A stretch of 64,000 bases of DNA, taken from contig QVOM02000112.1 of assembly GCA_003586115.2 (NCBI GenBank), positions 51,210,212-51,274,211 on the forward strand. Direction: 5' to 3'. The notes under the pieces were generated by a model. That model did no database searches and was not told where the DNA came from. It worked only from the letters and a program-made list of their open reading frames with translations. This DNA comes from Salvator merianae. Taxonomy: Eukaryota; Chordata; Lepidosauria; Squamata; Teiidae. Both the position numbers and the translations under genes were made by a program. This document shows, one piece after another, positions 24,493 through 35,790 of this stretch (the stretch's first letter is position 1; each line of letters begins with the position of its first letter).

Positions 24493-24518
24493 GCGCGCGG
24501 CCGCCTCAGTTTCTTGAA

Positions 24519-24526
24519 TATTTATA
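24519..24526 (-). promoter_or_regulatory. TATA-like box (TATAAATA)
   Basis: The minus strand reads CCTATAAATATTC in an otherwise GC-rich setting, which would place a start near 24,490. GC boxes (GGGCGG at 24451-24456, and its complement at 24473-24478) lie just downstream of it, so the start could instead be dispersed. The role is inferred. Confidence 0.45.
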
Positions 24527-24720
24527 GGGTGGGTCGGTGGGGGGCCGTTACCTCGTCTATCTAATACTTTTTGCCGGCGGCGCGCGTCCGGTTTTACTCT
24601 GAGGGACTCGGAGGTGAAAATTGTTGTGATGGCGGTGCGGGTGGGAAGCAGGAGGGAGGGGGTGTAGCGTGGGACCAAACCTAGAAGCCCGGAGCTGCAG
24701 GCCAGGGCCGAAGCAGTACG

Positions 24721-24728
24721 TGACGTCA
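24721..24728. promoter_or_regulatory. Full palindromic CRE (TGACGTCA)
   Basis: The perfect CREB/ATF consensus octamer TGACGTCA lies about 200 bases upstream of the TATA-like box, at the right edge of the CpG island. Binding is inferred from the consensus. Confidence 0.6.
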
Positions 24729-24740
24729 TGCTGCCTTGGC

Positions 24741-26889
24741 TCGTGGCAAGTTGCAGCTGCTTTTTGCTGAACGCGAGACTGCCAGGGATGTAATATAATC
24801 CGCCGAGTGCCGGAGGATCGTTGCAATCTTTTAAAAATAATGTTTCATAACTGAAGCAGACCTTGAAAAATAGATCTTACTCTCCTTCTTCTTGCGCTCT
24901 AAATTAGTCTTAAGAGTTTCCCAACAATATTTTCCTCAGATAGAAGAGAGAAACAATGCAGGACTGGATCTTTTTTCTTGATTTTTAAATCTCTCGTTTA
25001 ATGACCGAAAAGAAAGCCATTCTCCGTGGAAGTTAGTTTATGAGTTGTGTACTATCTTTTCCTTGCTTTACTTAACCCTGGATTTAGAGCTATACCCATT
25101 GAACTATACGGGGAAAGATGCGGAAGATGTGGCCCTATAATCGTATTTTTAATATGCATACAGTTATTGCCCTTTATAGTTCAAAAAATATTGCTGAAAG
25201 GAAGGTGATTTATGTTTCAGAATAGCTAAAATATATTCCGCGAACTGTAAACCATATTATATATGTAATCTTTATGACCAGATATACTATGCTTGGGTTT
25301 CTAAAATTATTTTGGGAAGGGTAGGCATGTGAAAAGTAGGGAAAAAAACCTACAATATGTGTTCTTCTGATAGTTGCATTAATTGATATATGGTATTTGG
25401 GGAACAGATGTATCAGACAACTTCAGTGGAGTTCACAAACTGTTGTCACAGTAAAACACTAGAAACAGAGAAACCTGACAAGGAATAAACTTGTACATCT
25501 TTTAATTACTTAGAATATTTGCATCTCACCCATAAAAAAAAGATATCGGAGCAGGCTAAGGGAATGATAGTGAATAAAAGTAAAAAACAGCCATTTTTCT
25601 GAACTACTTACTTGTTAGAAGTAAAGAAAGAGCTTCAGTACAAGGAAATGTACCATTAAAGGGAAAACAGACCATCATCTATTATTTGCTTTCCACCAAA
25701 ATTCTTTGTGTATCTGATAAAGTAAATCAGCAGTGTTCAGCTGTGGCCCTCCCAATGTTCCTAAAATACAGTTCCTGTCATTCCATGCCAGATCCAGCCA
25801 GGAACATCTGGAGTACTGTTATGCACCCCTGAAGTCAGTAGTAAAAATATAAACATCCCGCTAGCTTGGAGAGATGCTGTACAGGTAGGGTTTGGGGCCA
25901 GCCCTCACTGAATGTTTGGGGTTCAGCCTGAACTGAACTGAATGGATTTGTGGGTAGAATTTGATGAACAATTCATTGATTTGATTCCCTCCACATGGTG
26001 CCCTTTCCTCTTTCCCTTTCCCCAATTGTATCACGCTAAACTCCAACTTGTGCCCTATTGTCCTCTTTTCCCACTAATCATGTTCCACCATACCTTCGTC
26101 ACATCCATGAGGTCTTATCTGAGCCTGCATAGTTCCACTATCATTGACTGCACAGTCTAGAGAAGACCACAGCTGGTCTTTCCTGCCTTCTCTATTAGGC
26201 TTTCTGCTGTGGAGGACTGCAAACCCTCTCAGAAAGCTTAGTGTGTGCACATGCATATATTGACCTGTAGGGCCTCAAACATGATCCGGAGCTTGGTGTG
26301 GCACAAACAAGGAGAAGGGGAGTGATATAGCATGATCCAGGGAATGGGGAAAGGAGGAGAGCTTGTGGCACGATTGGCGGATTGATTAACCCCTGGCAAA
26401 CCCCAGTTCATAGAACCAGCCAGCCAGTTCTAGAATCGAGTTGGAACAGTTTGTCCCCTTGCCAGTTCAATTTTGTTAACAAACCAAATTGACCATTTGC
26501 ATTCATGCACGTTCCTGCGCTGTCTGAATCCAATGGTCTATCATATCTGGCAACCTGATCATCTAGGTACCTGTGAGAAGTCCACAAATAGGATGTAGAC
26601 ACATTAGCACTCTCCTTACTTGCAGACCCTAGCATCTAGCCTTCAAAGGCATGTCCAGTATCAATGGCAGATACAGCCATCGTGACTACTAGCTGTTGGT
26701 AGCCTTTTCTTCCATGAATTCATCTTACTTTATTGTTGATGCTACCTAGTTGGTGATCATCACAACATCTTGTAGTAATGATGTTGCTTAACTTCTTTGT
26801 TATCAAATGCCTCCTTTTGCCTGTCTTTAATTGTCAGTGTTCAACTTAATTGTCTGATCCTTAATTATACTTTTTGTGCAGGACAAAAC
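24741..26889. other. Intergenic, upstream of PKNOX1, unrecognised
   Basis: AT-rich. At 25880-26640 repeated GAAC/GTTC words (for example GCCTGAACTGAACTGAAT) suggest an old nonautonomous DNA element, but its ends could not be placed. No opposite-strand gene starting from the CpG island was seen. Confidence 0.45.
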
Positions 26890-27330
26890 CTTCTCCTTGC
26901 CCACTTTATGCCTTATGTAGTTCTGTAGACCTCAGTCATGTTGGTCTCTTTACCTTTCTTCTGAATTAAAAAAGATGTACACATTGTAACCCTTCCTTGT
27001 GGGAAGTTGCTACAGCTTCTTAACTATTTTGGTTGTCCCTTTAGGAACTTTTTCCAACTTTTCCATTATCTTTTAGAGTTGCAGCAGACAAACAGCTTGA
27101 CATTTACTGTGGTCAAGCTGTTGATTTGTATACAGGCAATGTACTACTAGAATCTTCATTTTCAGTGTTTTTCTTAACAATTGGTAGCATAGAATTTGCC
27201 TTTTTCGCAGTGGCTGTGCACTGGATTACCATTTTTGTTGAATTATCCAACACCTGTTGATTTAGATCTCATCAGTGTACAGAAATGTTTTTAAAATCCC
27301 TCCTGAAATCTAGATAGAGGTGCAGATGAT
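26890..27330 (-). mobile_element. Old CR1-type LINE fragment
   Basis: The plus strand has CCTCAGTCATGTTGGTCTCT, CTACAGCTTCTTAACTATTT, GAACTTTTTCCAACTTTTCC and GCCTTTTTCGCAGTGGCTG. These match, in order, the reverse complement of the CR1 RT C-terminal region seen better preserved at 52480-52740. Highly diverged. Confidence 0.6.
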
Positions 27331-28589
27331 TTCTACTTTCAAAATAGCTGTCAGACTGCTGAAATATTTAGGCATCCAGGTTCCAAGAAATCCATTCAAA
27401 CTTATTCAAATTAATGATGTACCCCTATGAGAAAAGATAAGAAAACACTTTTGTTGTTCCACCCTCACTGGGTATTGAACTCCCTACGTGTGAACTAAAA
27501 ATAATTAGGCTTAATATCGCTACAGGCACCTGATGAGTTCCAATAAGAACAAAACCAGTTGTGCCTGCCTCCTGGTGATCAGTTAAAATGATAAAATCAC
27601 ACCCCTGGTCGTACTTACAAAATGAGTCAAGTTCCTCCAGTATAGAAGGGCTGACCATTAATAACATCAGACTCTCAGTATTTCAGAGCTAAAAATAACA
27701 AGGAAGGAGAAAACTGGAAAAAGTACATTGAAAATAAGATATGATTGTCTACAAGATTCCAAAGATAATGCGCTCAAAGCCCACAGGTCTCTTGGGAATT
27801 AGACATAAATTGATCTTCGTCTGGTGATGAATAGCTTACAATAATTTAATGAAAATCTTGTTCTACAGGATCCAGTATAAAGGAAACTAATCCTAAGGTA
27901 TTGAGTAAATGGTACCACACCCCTGTGTAATTCACACATTTAACTTTTTCTCCTGAATGCTAGCACTGTAAAATCAATAACGGTTCTCACTGTTACATCT
28001 TACCTGGATTACTCATCCTTGGCCAGGTCTAAAACAGAAATTAATTTTATAAAGGATATCTGTTTTACTCCATTTGAAGAATTTACCATACCGAAAAGAA
28101 CATTATTAGACTTTCTTCTTGTTGCCGCTAAACCGGTAGTTGCCAGCAATTGGAAAACGATGACCTCTTTGTCAATTCATAACTGGTACCAATGTTTGTG
28201 GTCTTTCATCTCAGCAGAACTTCTCTGCTTAACTTCTACAAATGCAAGGCAAAGAAGCAAACCTTAAATTTTATCCAGTATGAAAACCTTTCTTAGATGT
28301 AGCACAGAAAAGGTCCAGATATACAGTTCCAAGCTCACATCTGCTCCTTTCATGATTGACCCAATCTATGAAGGCTAGTTGGAAAGATAAAATAACTATA
28401 ATCTTAACAATAAAAAAATCTGTAATTAAATAATCTGTTTTAATTCATTTGATATTAATTCCAGTATCTCATTATGGAAAGTTTTTGACATTGCTTGATA
28501 ATCTGATTAATTCAATTTAAATGAAATGTTTCCTATTCTTTATGGAATATTGGCAGAAATGTAATCTATGAATCAGCAATTGTATGTTA
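27331..28589. other. Intergenic, unrecognised
   Basis: No repeat or exon recognised on either strand. Confidence 0.5.
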
Positions 28590-28910
28590 CTGGTTTATGA
28601 ATTGTTTAACCATTTGCAATTAAAAAAAAACTTAGTGTAATGTATGCATGTAGTTAAGAGTTCTGCAGTTTGCATCACTTTACACTTTACACCTTGCATT
28701 TGCCACTTTGATGGCCATTCTCTAAGTTTGAAGAGGTATTTTTGGAGCTGTTCACAATCCCCCCTTACTCTTGCTAACATGAGTAATAGCTGTTGTGAAC
28801 AAACTCAGATATGCTGTTGCTTACATCCAATTGGACAATTTGTAAACACATTAAAAAGCACTAGTCCTGGTATATATCTTTGGGGGATGACCCAAAGAGA
28901 CTAAGTGCTC
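28590..28910 (-). mobile_element. Old CR1-type LINE fragment (RT region)
   Basis: TTTACACCTTGCATTTGCCA, AGAGGTATTTTTGGAGCTGT and CTTTGGGGGATGACCC resemble the stretch of CR1 reverse transcriptase read on the minus strand at 52850-52930 in the better copy. Confidence 0.6.
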
Positions 28911-29519
28911 TTTTTTCTTTCTTTTTAATTAGATTTCAGCATATAAAACTACCATACCATAAAAGGAAATACATAAAAAGCTAACACATAGAGTAGAAAA
29001 AATAGATGAGACGTTGACTCCCAATCTCTTTCAAGACAACTACCAGTTACTGTTTTAATGTGGCTTCTCTTATCTGTCATCATTCATCTTCTTCCAGTGA
29101 AAGCCTTACTCAGTCTTCAAAACCTATGGTCGTTAAGTCCTTCTCTGTTTTTTGCAGAAGTCCATAAAGAGTTGCCAATTTTTCAAGAAGGTTGCAACTG
29201 TCTTATCTCTTAACAGGCATGCCAATTTGTCCATCTCTGCCAACTCTACCATTTTTAAAGTCTGACCAACTCTTAGGTTAACTGCTATGCTACATTGTGC
29301 TGCTTCCAGCCACCCTAGGCCATGCCACCTGCCCATCCTATAGGATAGGTTGAGAGGTATGGGTCATGGCATGGGCTAGAATAACTGAGTCAGGCAAGCC
29401 ACACATTCACCCAGCTGCTTCTTGGGGTCCCTGGAAAGCAGCCAGGTGGGTGTGTGGCTAACCCAGTTTGGTCATCCTAAGGTGCACTCCATCCTGCCCC
29501 CAAGTCTATCTCTCCCATA
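28911..29519. other. Intergenic, unrecognised
   Basis: No confident feature. The interval 29133-29336 has an open minus-strand frame but no family resemblance. Confidence 0.45.
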
Positions 29520-29760
29520 AGATCATAAGAGGAGCCCTGTTGGATTGGGCCACAGCCTAACTAGTCCAGCATTCTGTCTCACACAGTGGCCCACCAATTG
29601 TTTCTGGGCATTCTCAGGCAGAAGACAAAGGCAAAACCTTCATCTGCCCCTGACTTCCTGCAAATGGCCTTCAGAGGCATCATGCATGCCTAAGGGATCA
29701 GGTTTTGCCTTCTCTCACCAGGGAATAGAGGAATACATCCAAAGGTCCATGTAGATGATC
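29520..29760 (-). mobile_element. CR1-type LINE 3' end fragment
   Basis: AAGATCATAAGAGGAGCCCT, ACTAGTCCAGCATTCTGTCT, CACAGTGGCCCACCAATTG and GGCATTCTCAGGCAGAAGAC match the 3' ends of the copies at 10105 and 51965. Confidence 0.8.
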
Positions 29761-30819
29761 TCTACTAAATAGCCACTATCCATATACTTGTTTGGAATCA
29801 CAGAATTCTAAACAACCAGATAGATAAGGCCTACCTTTGTAAAAACAATGGTGGGTTATCATTTCATGGGTCATCCCAAATCCCCGACTCAAAACCAGCA
29901 TAACATTTCTCCCCTTACCGTCTTCAGGTTAAGAAGTTTAGTGACAGGTTACTAATAATGTACATCAAACACGGTCGTATGCTATTTTCAGCATACGAAT
30001 CTCCCAAAGATGGCTGGTCTGTAAGAACAAAACCTTCATAAGTCTGGTCATCTGCAAAGGAAAACGCTGCAGGAGATTACAGGTAGCATTCAATCTGTTT
30101 CTGTCACTCTCCTCCATTTACTGGCTTCCTCTTCCAGCCAGCTTTGTAGCTGAGAGACAGCAGGACAATACAAACATCACAAAAAATTGCTGTACAGTCT
30201 TCCAGCAACTCCTACCAAGCTTATATGGAACAGGGGAAAGCTCTGTACCTAAGCCTGAGACTTGGCAATCTCCGTGCCAATAGTGCTTTAATGGCAGAGC
30301 AAGAGAAAATATTCTGTCAGTGCTTTCTCTTGCTGTTTAGCCCTGCTATCACGGCTAGGACAGATGTACCTGAAGCACATCCTTCAGGCCAAATAGCATG
30401 ATCCTTTTACCAGAAACATAGAAAATGGCCAACTTCTGGGACCATTTCCTCTGTCTTCAAAAACAGTGCTGGGTGGAAACATCAAAGCTAGGGAATGGAA
30501 GGAGCTGGTGCCATTGATCCTAGGAGAAGTAATATACACAGAGAACCAACTGAAAAGTCTATTTTGAATATACTCAAAAATATTTGAAGAAGTGGAATCC
30601 AGGCTGTTTTCTTTCTACAAAGTAATTGTGGCTAGTAATTTGTTATTAATATGTAATGCAGCTCCATGTTCCAAGGGCTCCCCTTGAAAAAAATTATATT
30701 CTTTAATTATTGGATATTCATAAAGATATAGGAGAAATTAATTATCTTCAGTAGATTTTTTTTTACATTAGTGGGGAAAATTTGAGCATGATCTCAACAG
30801 CAAATTCTTGAGAAAATGT
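29761..30819. other. Intergenic, unrecognised
   Basis: No recognised content. Confidence 0.5.
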
Positions 30820-32500
30820 TGATATCCAAAAATAAATTTATATGAAGACGATGTTGTATTAACCATATGAAACCTGGAAGCAGCAATAAAGGAAATAAGA
30901 GAAATATTGGATAAATTTCAAGACATGTCAGGACTAAAAAAATGTAAATAAATTGGAGATCCTATATTATAATACCCCTATTAACCAAATAACAAGATGT
31001 AAATGATCAAACAGGGATGAAAGGAAATAAGGAACAAATAAGATATACCAAAAATTATAGGAAAATTATATAAAGAAAATTATGGAGCAAAATTAAAAGA
31101 AAGATAAAACAATGAATATTTTGATAAAAATGAATAAAGATTTTAATAAGCCTAAAGATTTTAATTTTTATTCTAAGTATTACCTTTGAAAATTACTAAA
31201 GAAAGACTTAAAAGCTGGGATAATAAGTTAGTAAAATTTATATCTGGAATATATGATTCAAGGGTGACAAGGAAAATATTGGTAACACCTCTACATGAAG
31301 GTGGATGAGATACTCCAAATTACAGAAATACTTGAAAGGACTAACATACAACATAAAAATGGATGGGAATAGGGTTAAATGAAAGGAAAGAAGATGGAGA
31401 AGGGATTATATTTAAGGACGCATTATTAATGTTGTGAAAAACTGATAGTATTTAGCTGAGAAACACATTACAAATTTGGAAAGAATGGAAAGATAAAATG
31501 ATACTAGAAGGATCTATATTAATACTAATCGTACTTATAAACCAAAAGGTTATAATGAGAACTTTTAAACGATTAAAGGAACAAGGATTATAGATAATTC
31601 TGAATATTTATAATGAGAGAAAATACCCATTCCAAAGGGATAAATTAGAGTCTAGAGCCAAATCCGGGGGGAAAGGGTTGGTTCCAAATAGAAGCTATGC
31701 TTTCCTATATAATACAAAAGAAATATAAAGAAGCTGTGATAAGGTCCTTGACAGAAGTGGAAAAAATAATTTTGAGGAGAAAAAATAGAGAAAGGCTATA
31801 TAAAATAATGATTGGAAATATGTACAGAATAACAAAATAATGTATAAGGTACAAAAAGAAGAATTAAAGATACACATGATGGAAAAAGAACAAGAGATGA
31901 TCATTTTTAAAAATTATATAGATATTAAGAATGTTAAGTATAAAGAAATGATGTTGAAATTAACAAGCAGGTGATATTTAATCCAAATCAGTTGTCACTT
32001 ATATATAAGAGCAGCCCAGTTTGCTGGCACAGGTGTAAACTGAGGGGAGTATATTTACACATGTGATGGGAATGTAAAGATATTTTTAAAAATTGGATGA
32101 AAGTTGCTGAAGAAATTGAAAATAAAAGGAGTTGAAGTATTTTATTACTAAGTGCGAGCATAAATGGACAATTATTACTGAAATTGTTACTCGCAGTAAG
32201 GCATTGTATATGGAGGGAAAGACAAAGAAAAATGGATGGTGGGAAGGATGTATATGTGACCTATTTATGTTTGCTTTACTATGAGAAAAAAGAAGAAAAA
32301 TGGATGGGATGCAGACAAGAAAAGAAATAATGCAAAGCTGGGGAAACAAGATTGAATGGATATATGTAGTAAAATGTGGGGGAATTGTTATTAATAAGGA
32401 ATAGGTATCCTAAAAGAAATTAAATTGTGGAAGAAATGAACCTGGAGGGGGAAGTGGATGGGGAAAGAAGAACTAAGCAGAAGAATAATTTAACCTTTGA
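30820..32500 (+). mobile_element. Degenerate L1 LINE, C-terminal half of ORF2
   Basis: The plus strand reads in fragments LEAAIKEIREILDKFQDMSG, then KERLKSWDNKLVKFISGIYD, and a Cys/His region resembling CWHRCKLRGVYLHMWW near 32010-32060. That order, and the last motif (the L1 HMWW zinc-knuckle-like end), identify L1 ORF2. Stops and frameshifts are common. It is oriented opposite to the L1 at 4860. Confidence 0.75.
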
Positions 32501-33077
32501 TTAATGTATCTTCTTTGGGGAGATTATGTTATATTTATTAAAGTCTTTTTTTCCTCAGGGTTGGACATTTTTCATAGCCTGTGGTTGGAACAAATAAAAT
32601 TAAGTGTAATTATTTTAGGTATTTTGCCCTGTCTTAAGATGTCACAGCATGTAAAATATTTTGTAGCATATGCAGGAAAGATAATAAGGATATTAAGTAA
32701 AAACATAAGCCAGTTTTAAAATAACTCTCCATGGCTTAATTCCCAGTCACCAAATGCCAGTCCAAGTGAAAAAACGCTGGCATTGCTCTTGGAAAATGCT
32801 TTGGCGAATCTCCAGAGCAAAGGGGGTCAGAGGCAGTTGCTATTGCCTCTCCAGGTGTCCTTGACCTTCACAGGTTTTATACAGCTGGTATTGCAATACA
32901 GGTCCTCTTAATAGATCAAGTGGCCAAACAAGGGAATAAAAGCAAGAAAGATGAGTACGATTTGTATCCTTCAACATGGTAGCTGTAAATTACTAATGAC
33001 TAAAAGTGTTGCAAGCTTCATTTAACAGATACATTGGCATATAAAACAGATTAAAGAAGTAACCACATATTGTATCT
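32501..33077. other. Intergenic, possible L1 3' UTR then unrecognised
   Basis: Sequence to about 32720 may be the L1 3' end. No further features. Confidence 0.35.
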
Positions 33078-33240
33078 AGGACGATTCTTTACTGACTGGT
33101 CTACTGGGCCAGCAATTGTACTAGGAGTTTCCCTTCCACATGCTGATGTGGTCTAAGGGAGACCCCGGGTGGGGCACATGTAAGGGAGGCTCCTAGTATA
33201 TTTGGAGGCCTGGTATACCAGCTAGTGCAGAATCGCCCTC
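33078..33240. mobile_element. Palindromic element family B, copy 2
   Basis: Left end ACGATTCTTTACTGACTGGT, right end CCAGCTAGTGCAGAATCGCC. Internal GTCTAAGGGAGACCCC and GTAAGGGAGGCTCCTAGTAT match copies 1 and 3. The ends pair as inverted repeats. Confidence 0.85.
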
Positions 33241-34237
33241 AGTTTCTTAGCTATATTTTATGCATGCTTTTTACAAAAGATCAAAAGACCCTTGGAGGGA
33301 GGGTTGTAGCACTGCTTTGCAGGTGGCATTGATCACTGCTGTCATTTTTTAAATAGTAAAGAATGACTGGTTGCAATACCCAGGGACAGGATTAATGGAC
33401 ACTACTTTTCTGTTTACAAAATGATACAATCTGGTTTTATACAGAGCTGGCAAAAAATAGTGACTCAAACCTAATATGATGAAACTGGTCCAGTAATTTA
33501 AAGATAATTGGTTTGGTGAAATCTTTCTTTTACTGTTTCTAAGAAAACAGGAGGCACTTTTTAATCTTAGGTTTGGTTTTGAAGAAAACACATTTTAAAA
33601 AAAGGCACTGTTGTTGAAAACCAAGCATAAAGCAAGTTTCAGATTCAAAACTGGACTGTATGGAACAGTTTGCTATGATTTTTCTAAACAGAATTGCTTT
33701 AGATATTCTCGCACTTCTGGAAAAGCATTTAAAAGAATGTGGATAAAGTAATCTGTTGGAAGAACTATCCACCGTGAAAACATTTTATTTTTTTCTCCTC
33801 TTTGTACTCAGCTTCTATTCTTAATCTGTTACTTCATTAGCAAAAATGTCTTAGAGCACATCTGCAGACAACTAAATGAAATAATACTTCAGGAGCATTA
33901 GCTGATATGGTATACTAATGGGTGCCTTTTCCCTTTGTAGTTCTGAATTTGTTTAGAAAGCCAGCCTGCTGCCTTTCTGATAGAGCTTCATCTGGACTAA
34001 CATGTTTTTAATCAAAATAGAAGTGAGCCATATGTGAACAACAACAGAGATCACGTAGGCAGAATAACAGAGCACTTATGCAAGAAATTCAGAACAGCAG
34101 GGGAGAACAGACCAGAGCTTTTCTAGAAATTATGCTTTTGTTAACAAAAATAAAACAGTAAGTCAAAGAAGTGGTTGATCAGTATACTTTTGCTTCTAAT
34201 GAAATAAAGTTTGTATTGCAACTCAGAATGACAGATT
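33241..34237. other. Intergenic, unrecognised
   Basis: No recognised content. Confidence 0.5.
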
Positions 34238-34402
34238 TAGAGCAATTCTGTACTGGCCGATATACCAGATCAGCAAGCATACCAGTAGTCTCCCTTCTGC
34301 ATACCCCACCTGGGGCGTCCCTTAGATCGCACCACCATGCAGAAGGGAGGCTCCTAGCAGACTTGCTGTCCAGTATACTGATCAGTGCAGAATCACCCTT
34401 AG
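34238..34402. mobile_element. Palindromic element family B, copy 3
   Basis: Left arm GCAATTCTGTACTGGCCGAT, right end ACTGATCAGTGCAGAATCAC. Internal GGCGTCCCTTAGATCGCACC and AGAAGGGAGGCTCCTAGCAG align with the other copies. Confidence 0.85.
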
Positions 34403-34890
34403 TCGGAATAAATAATGAAAAGAAGGATGTAATTTTTAGTTGGGTTTTTTTGTAGAAATCCCAAGAAAACTAGACCAGGAAGGCAAGAATGAAAACAGCC
34501 TGTAGTTTCTGCTCCTTGCACCAGAAAAAGCAAAGTGAAAAAGCAAAACCCAAACTGAGTGGTTGGTCTCAGAAATGACTACTCCTCTGGCAAACACGAT
34601 TAAAAGAATAACATAGTTTGAGAATGCAGCTTAAGAGAAGAATTGGGGGACTTTTAACTACAGGTTGCTAGACCATGAAAGTGCCTGTCTTTCCTGTTTG
34701 TACTTGCAGGCCATGCAGGTTGGAAGAAACTGATGGGAACTGGAGTCTGACAGCAGCCCCTCCCCCACATGATGTAGATGGAGGAGCTTAATGCTAGCTA
34801 TTATTCAGCCATAGCTTCACCCTTCCAGTATAGTCAGAGGGATCTTTTAATAGGTGTTTAGAAGCTACTTCCATAGTTATTCATTGTATA
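34403..34890. other. Intergenic, unrecognised
   Basis: No recognised content. Confidence 0.5.
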
Positions 34891-35072
34891 ACCCTGTGAT
34901 ACTGCACTTGGCCTTATTGTGGATTATATCCCCGAATAGAGACCTGCTATCCACATGCTAGTGCAAACTATGAAAGGTCTTACCCATGGCTACCATAGTC
35001 TGCACTAGCATGCAGATGGCAGGTCCCTATTCTGAGATATAATCTGGAATAAGTCCAAGTGCAGAAAGGGCC
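34891..35072. mobile_element. Palindromic element family A, copy 1
   Basis: Left arm CTGCACTTGGCCTTATTGTG and CCACATGCTAGTGCAAACTA; right arm TAGTCTGCACTAGCATGCAG and GTCCAAGTGCAGAAAGGGCC. The two arms are near-complete inverted repeats of about 80 bases. No coding capacity. Confidence 0.88.
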
Positions 35073-35582
35073 ACTGTTTTGAATGTATTAAGACTTATGG
35101 AAAGAGAAACTGGAGGTCTGATCTACTACTGAGTGTAAGGTCAGGTCCAGACATCGGCTGAATATCACGCCTAAAGGCAATATTCTGGAGAAAAGCCCCT
35201 CTGGAATTATCGCCTGTTGGTTAGGCAGTGTGTGGCCCATCTAGGTACTTCACCATCTTTCTGGCCACCACACATGTGCAGTGGACACACATATCCAGGT
35301 GTTTCACTAGCGTGGAATACCCAGATATGCATGATGCCAACACCGTGCATGCGCAACCATCTTTTTTGGAAGCCACACATGCGTGGTGGCTACAGTGAAG
35401 ATGGTGGCTCCATCCAGAAGCTATTTTAGGAAAACCTGCCACAACATAGGCTATCACAAATTTTAGGAGGGATATAGTGTAGCTATGGTGGGGTTGCCAT
35501 AGATAGGTGTGGGAATTCCTTCATAGCATATTCTCCCCATCTGGACAGGGCCTAAGTCAGTGCATTGCAGAGGAGACACTTA
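35073..35582. other. Intergenic, short unassigned stretch with inverted CAC/GTG words
   Basis: At 35215-35440 repeated CACACATG/CATGTGTG words suggest another nonautonomous element, but the ends are not defined. Confidence 0.35.
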
Positions 35583-35790
35583 AGTTCACACCTAAATTTG
35601 AACTGAGCTTCAGTCCACTTTCAGAGTGAGAGAACCTATCAGCAAGGTGACAAGCTGCTTTCTTTCTTTCAGAAAATTCACCTTTGAGTTAGCAAATATG
35701 GAAAGAAAATGACTAGTCACTTTGCTGATGAGTTTTCTCACTCTGAAAGTGGACTGAGGCTGGACTAAAACTTAGATGCAAATGCAGACC
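35583..35790. mobile_element. Palindromic element family C, copy 2
   Basis: Left arm TCACACCTAAATTTGAACTG with CAGTCCACTTTCAGAGTGAG; right arm CTCACTCTGAAAGTGGACTG with GGACTAAAACTTAGATGC. Arms pair over about 65 bases. Same arrangement as the copy at 14710. Confidence 0.85.

Larger units (their letters stand above)
23280..24740. promoter_or_regulatory. CpG island covering the PKNOX1 promoter, exon 1 and start of intron 1
   Basis: This is the only stretch of the window with dense CG dinucleotides and high GC content (for example GCGCGCGCGGCCGC near 24491 and CGCCGCCAAAAC-type words near 23440). It contains the PKNOX1 exon 1 donor at 24234. The AT-rich flanks on both sides give clear edges. 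Several long ORFs inside it look like products of GC-rich composition, not genes. Confidence 0.85.

Noticed and set aside
24192..24826. Several overlapping open frames around PKNOX1 exon 1
   Set aside because: They overlap on both strands in GC-rich DNA, and the known start codon is in exon 2.
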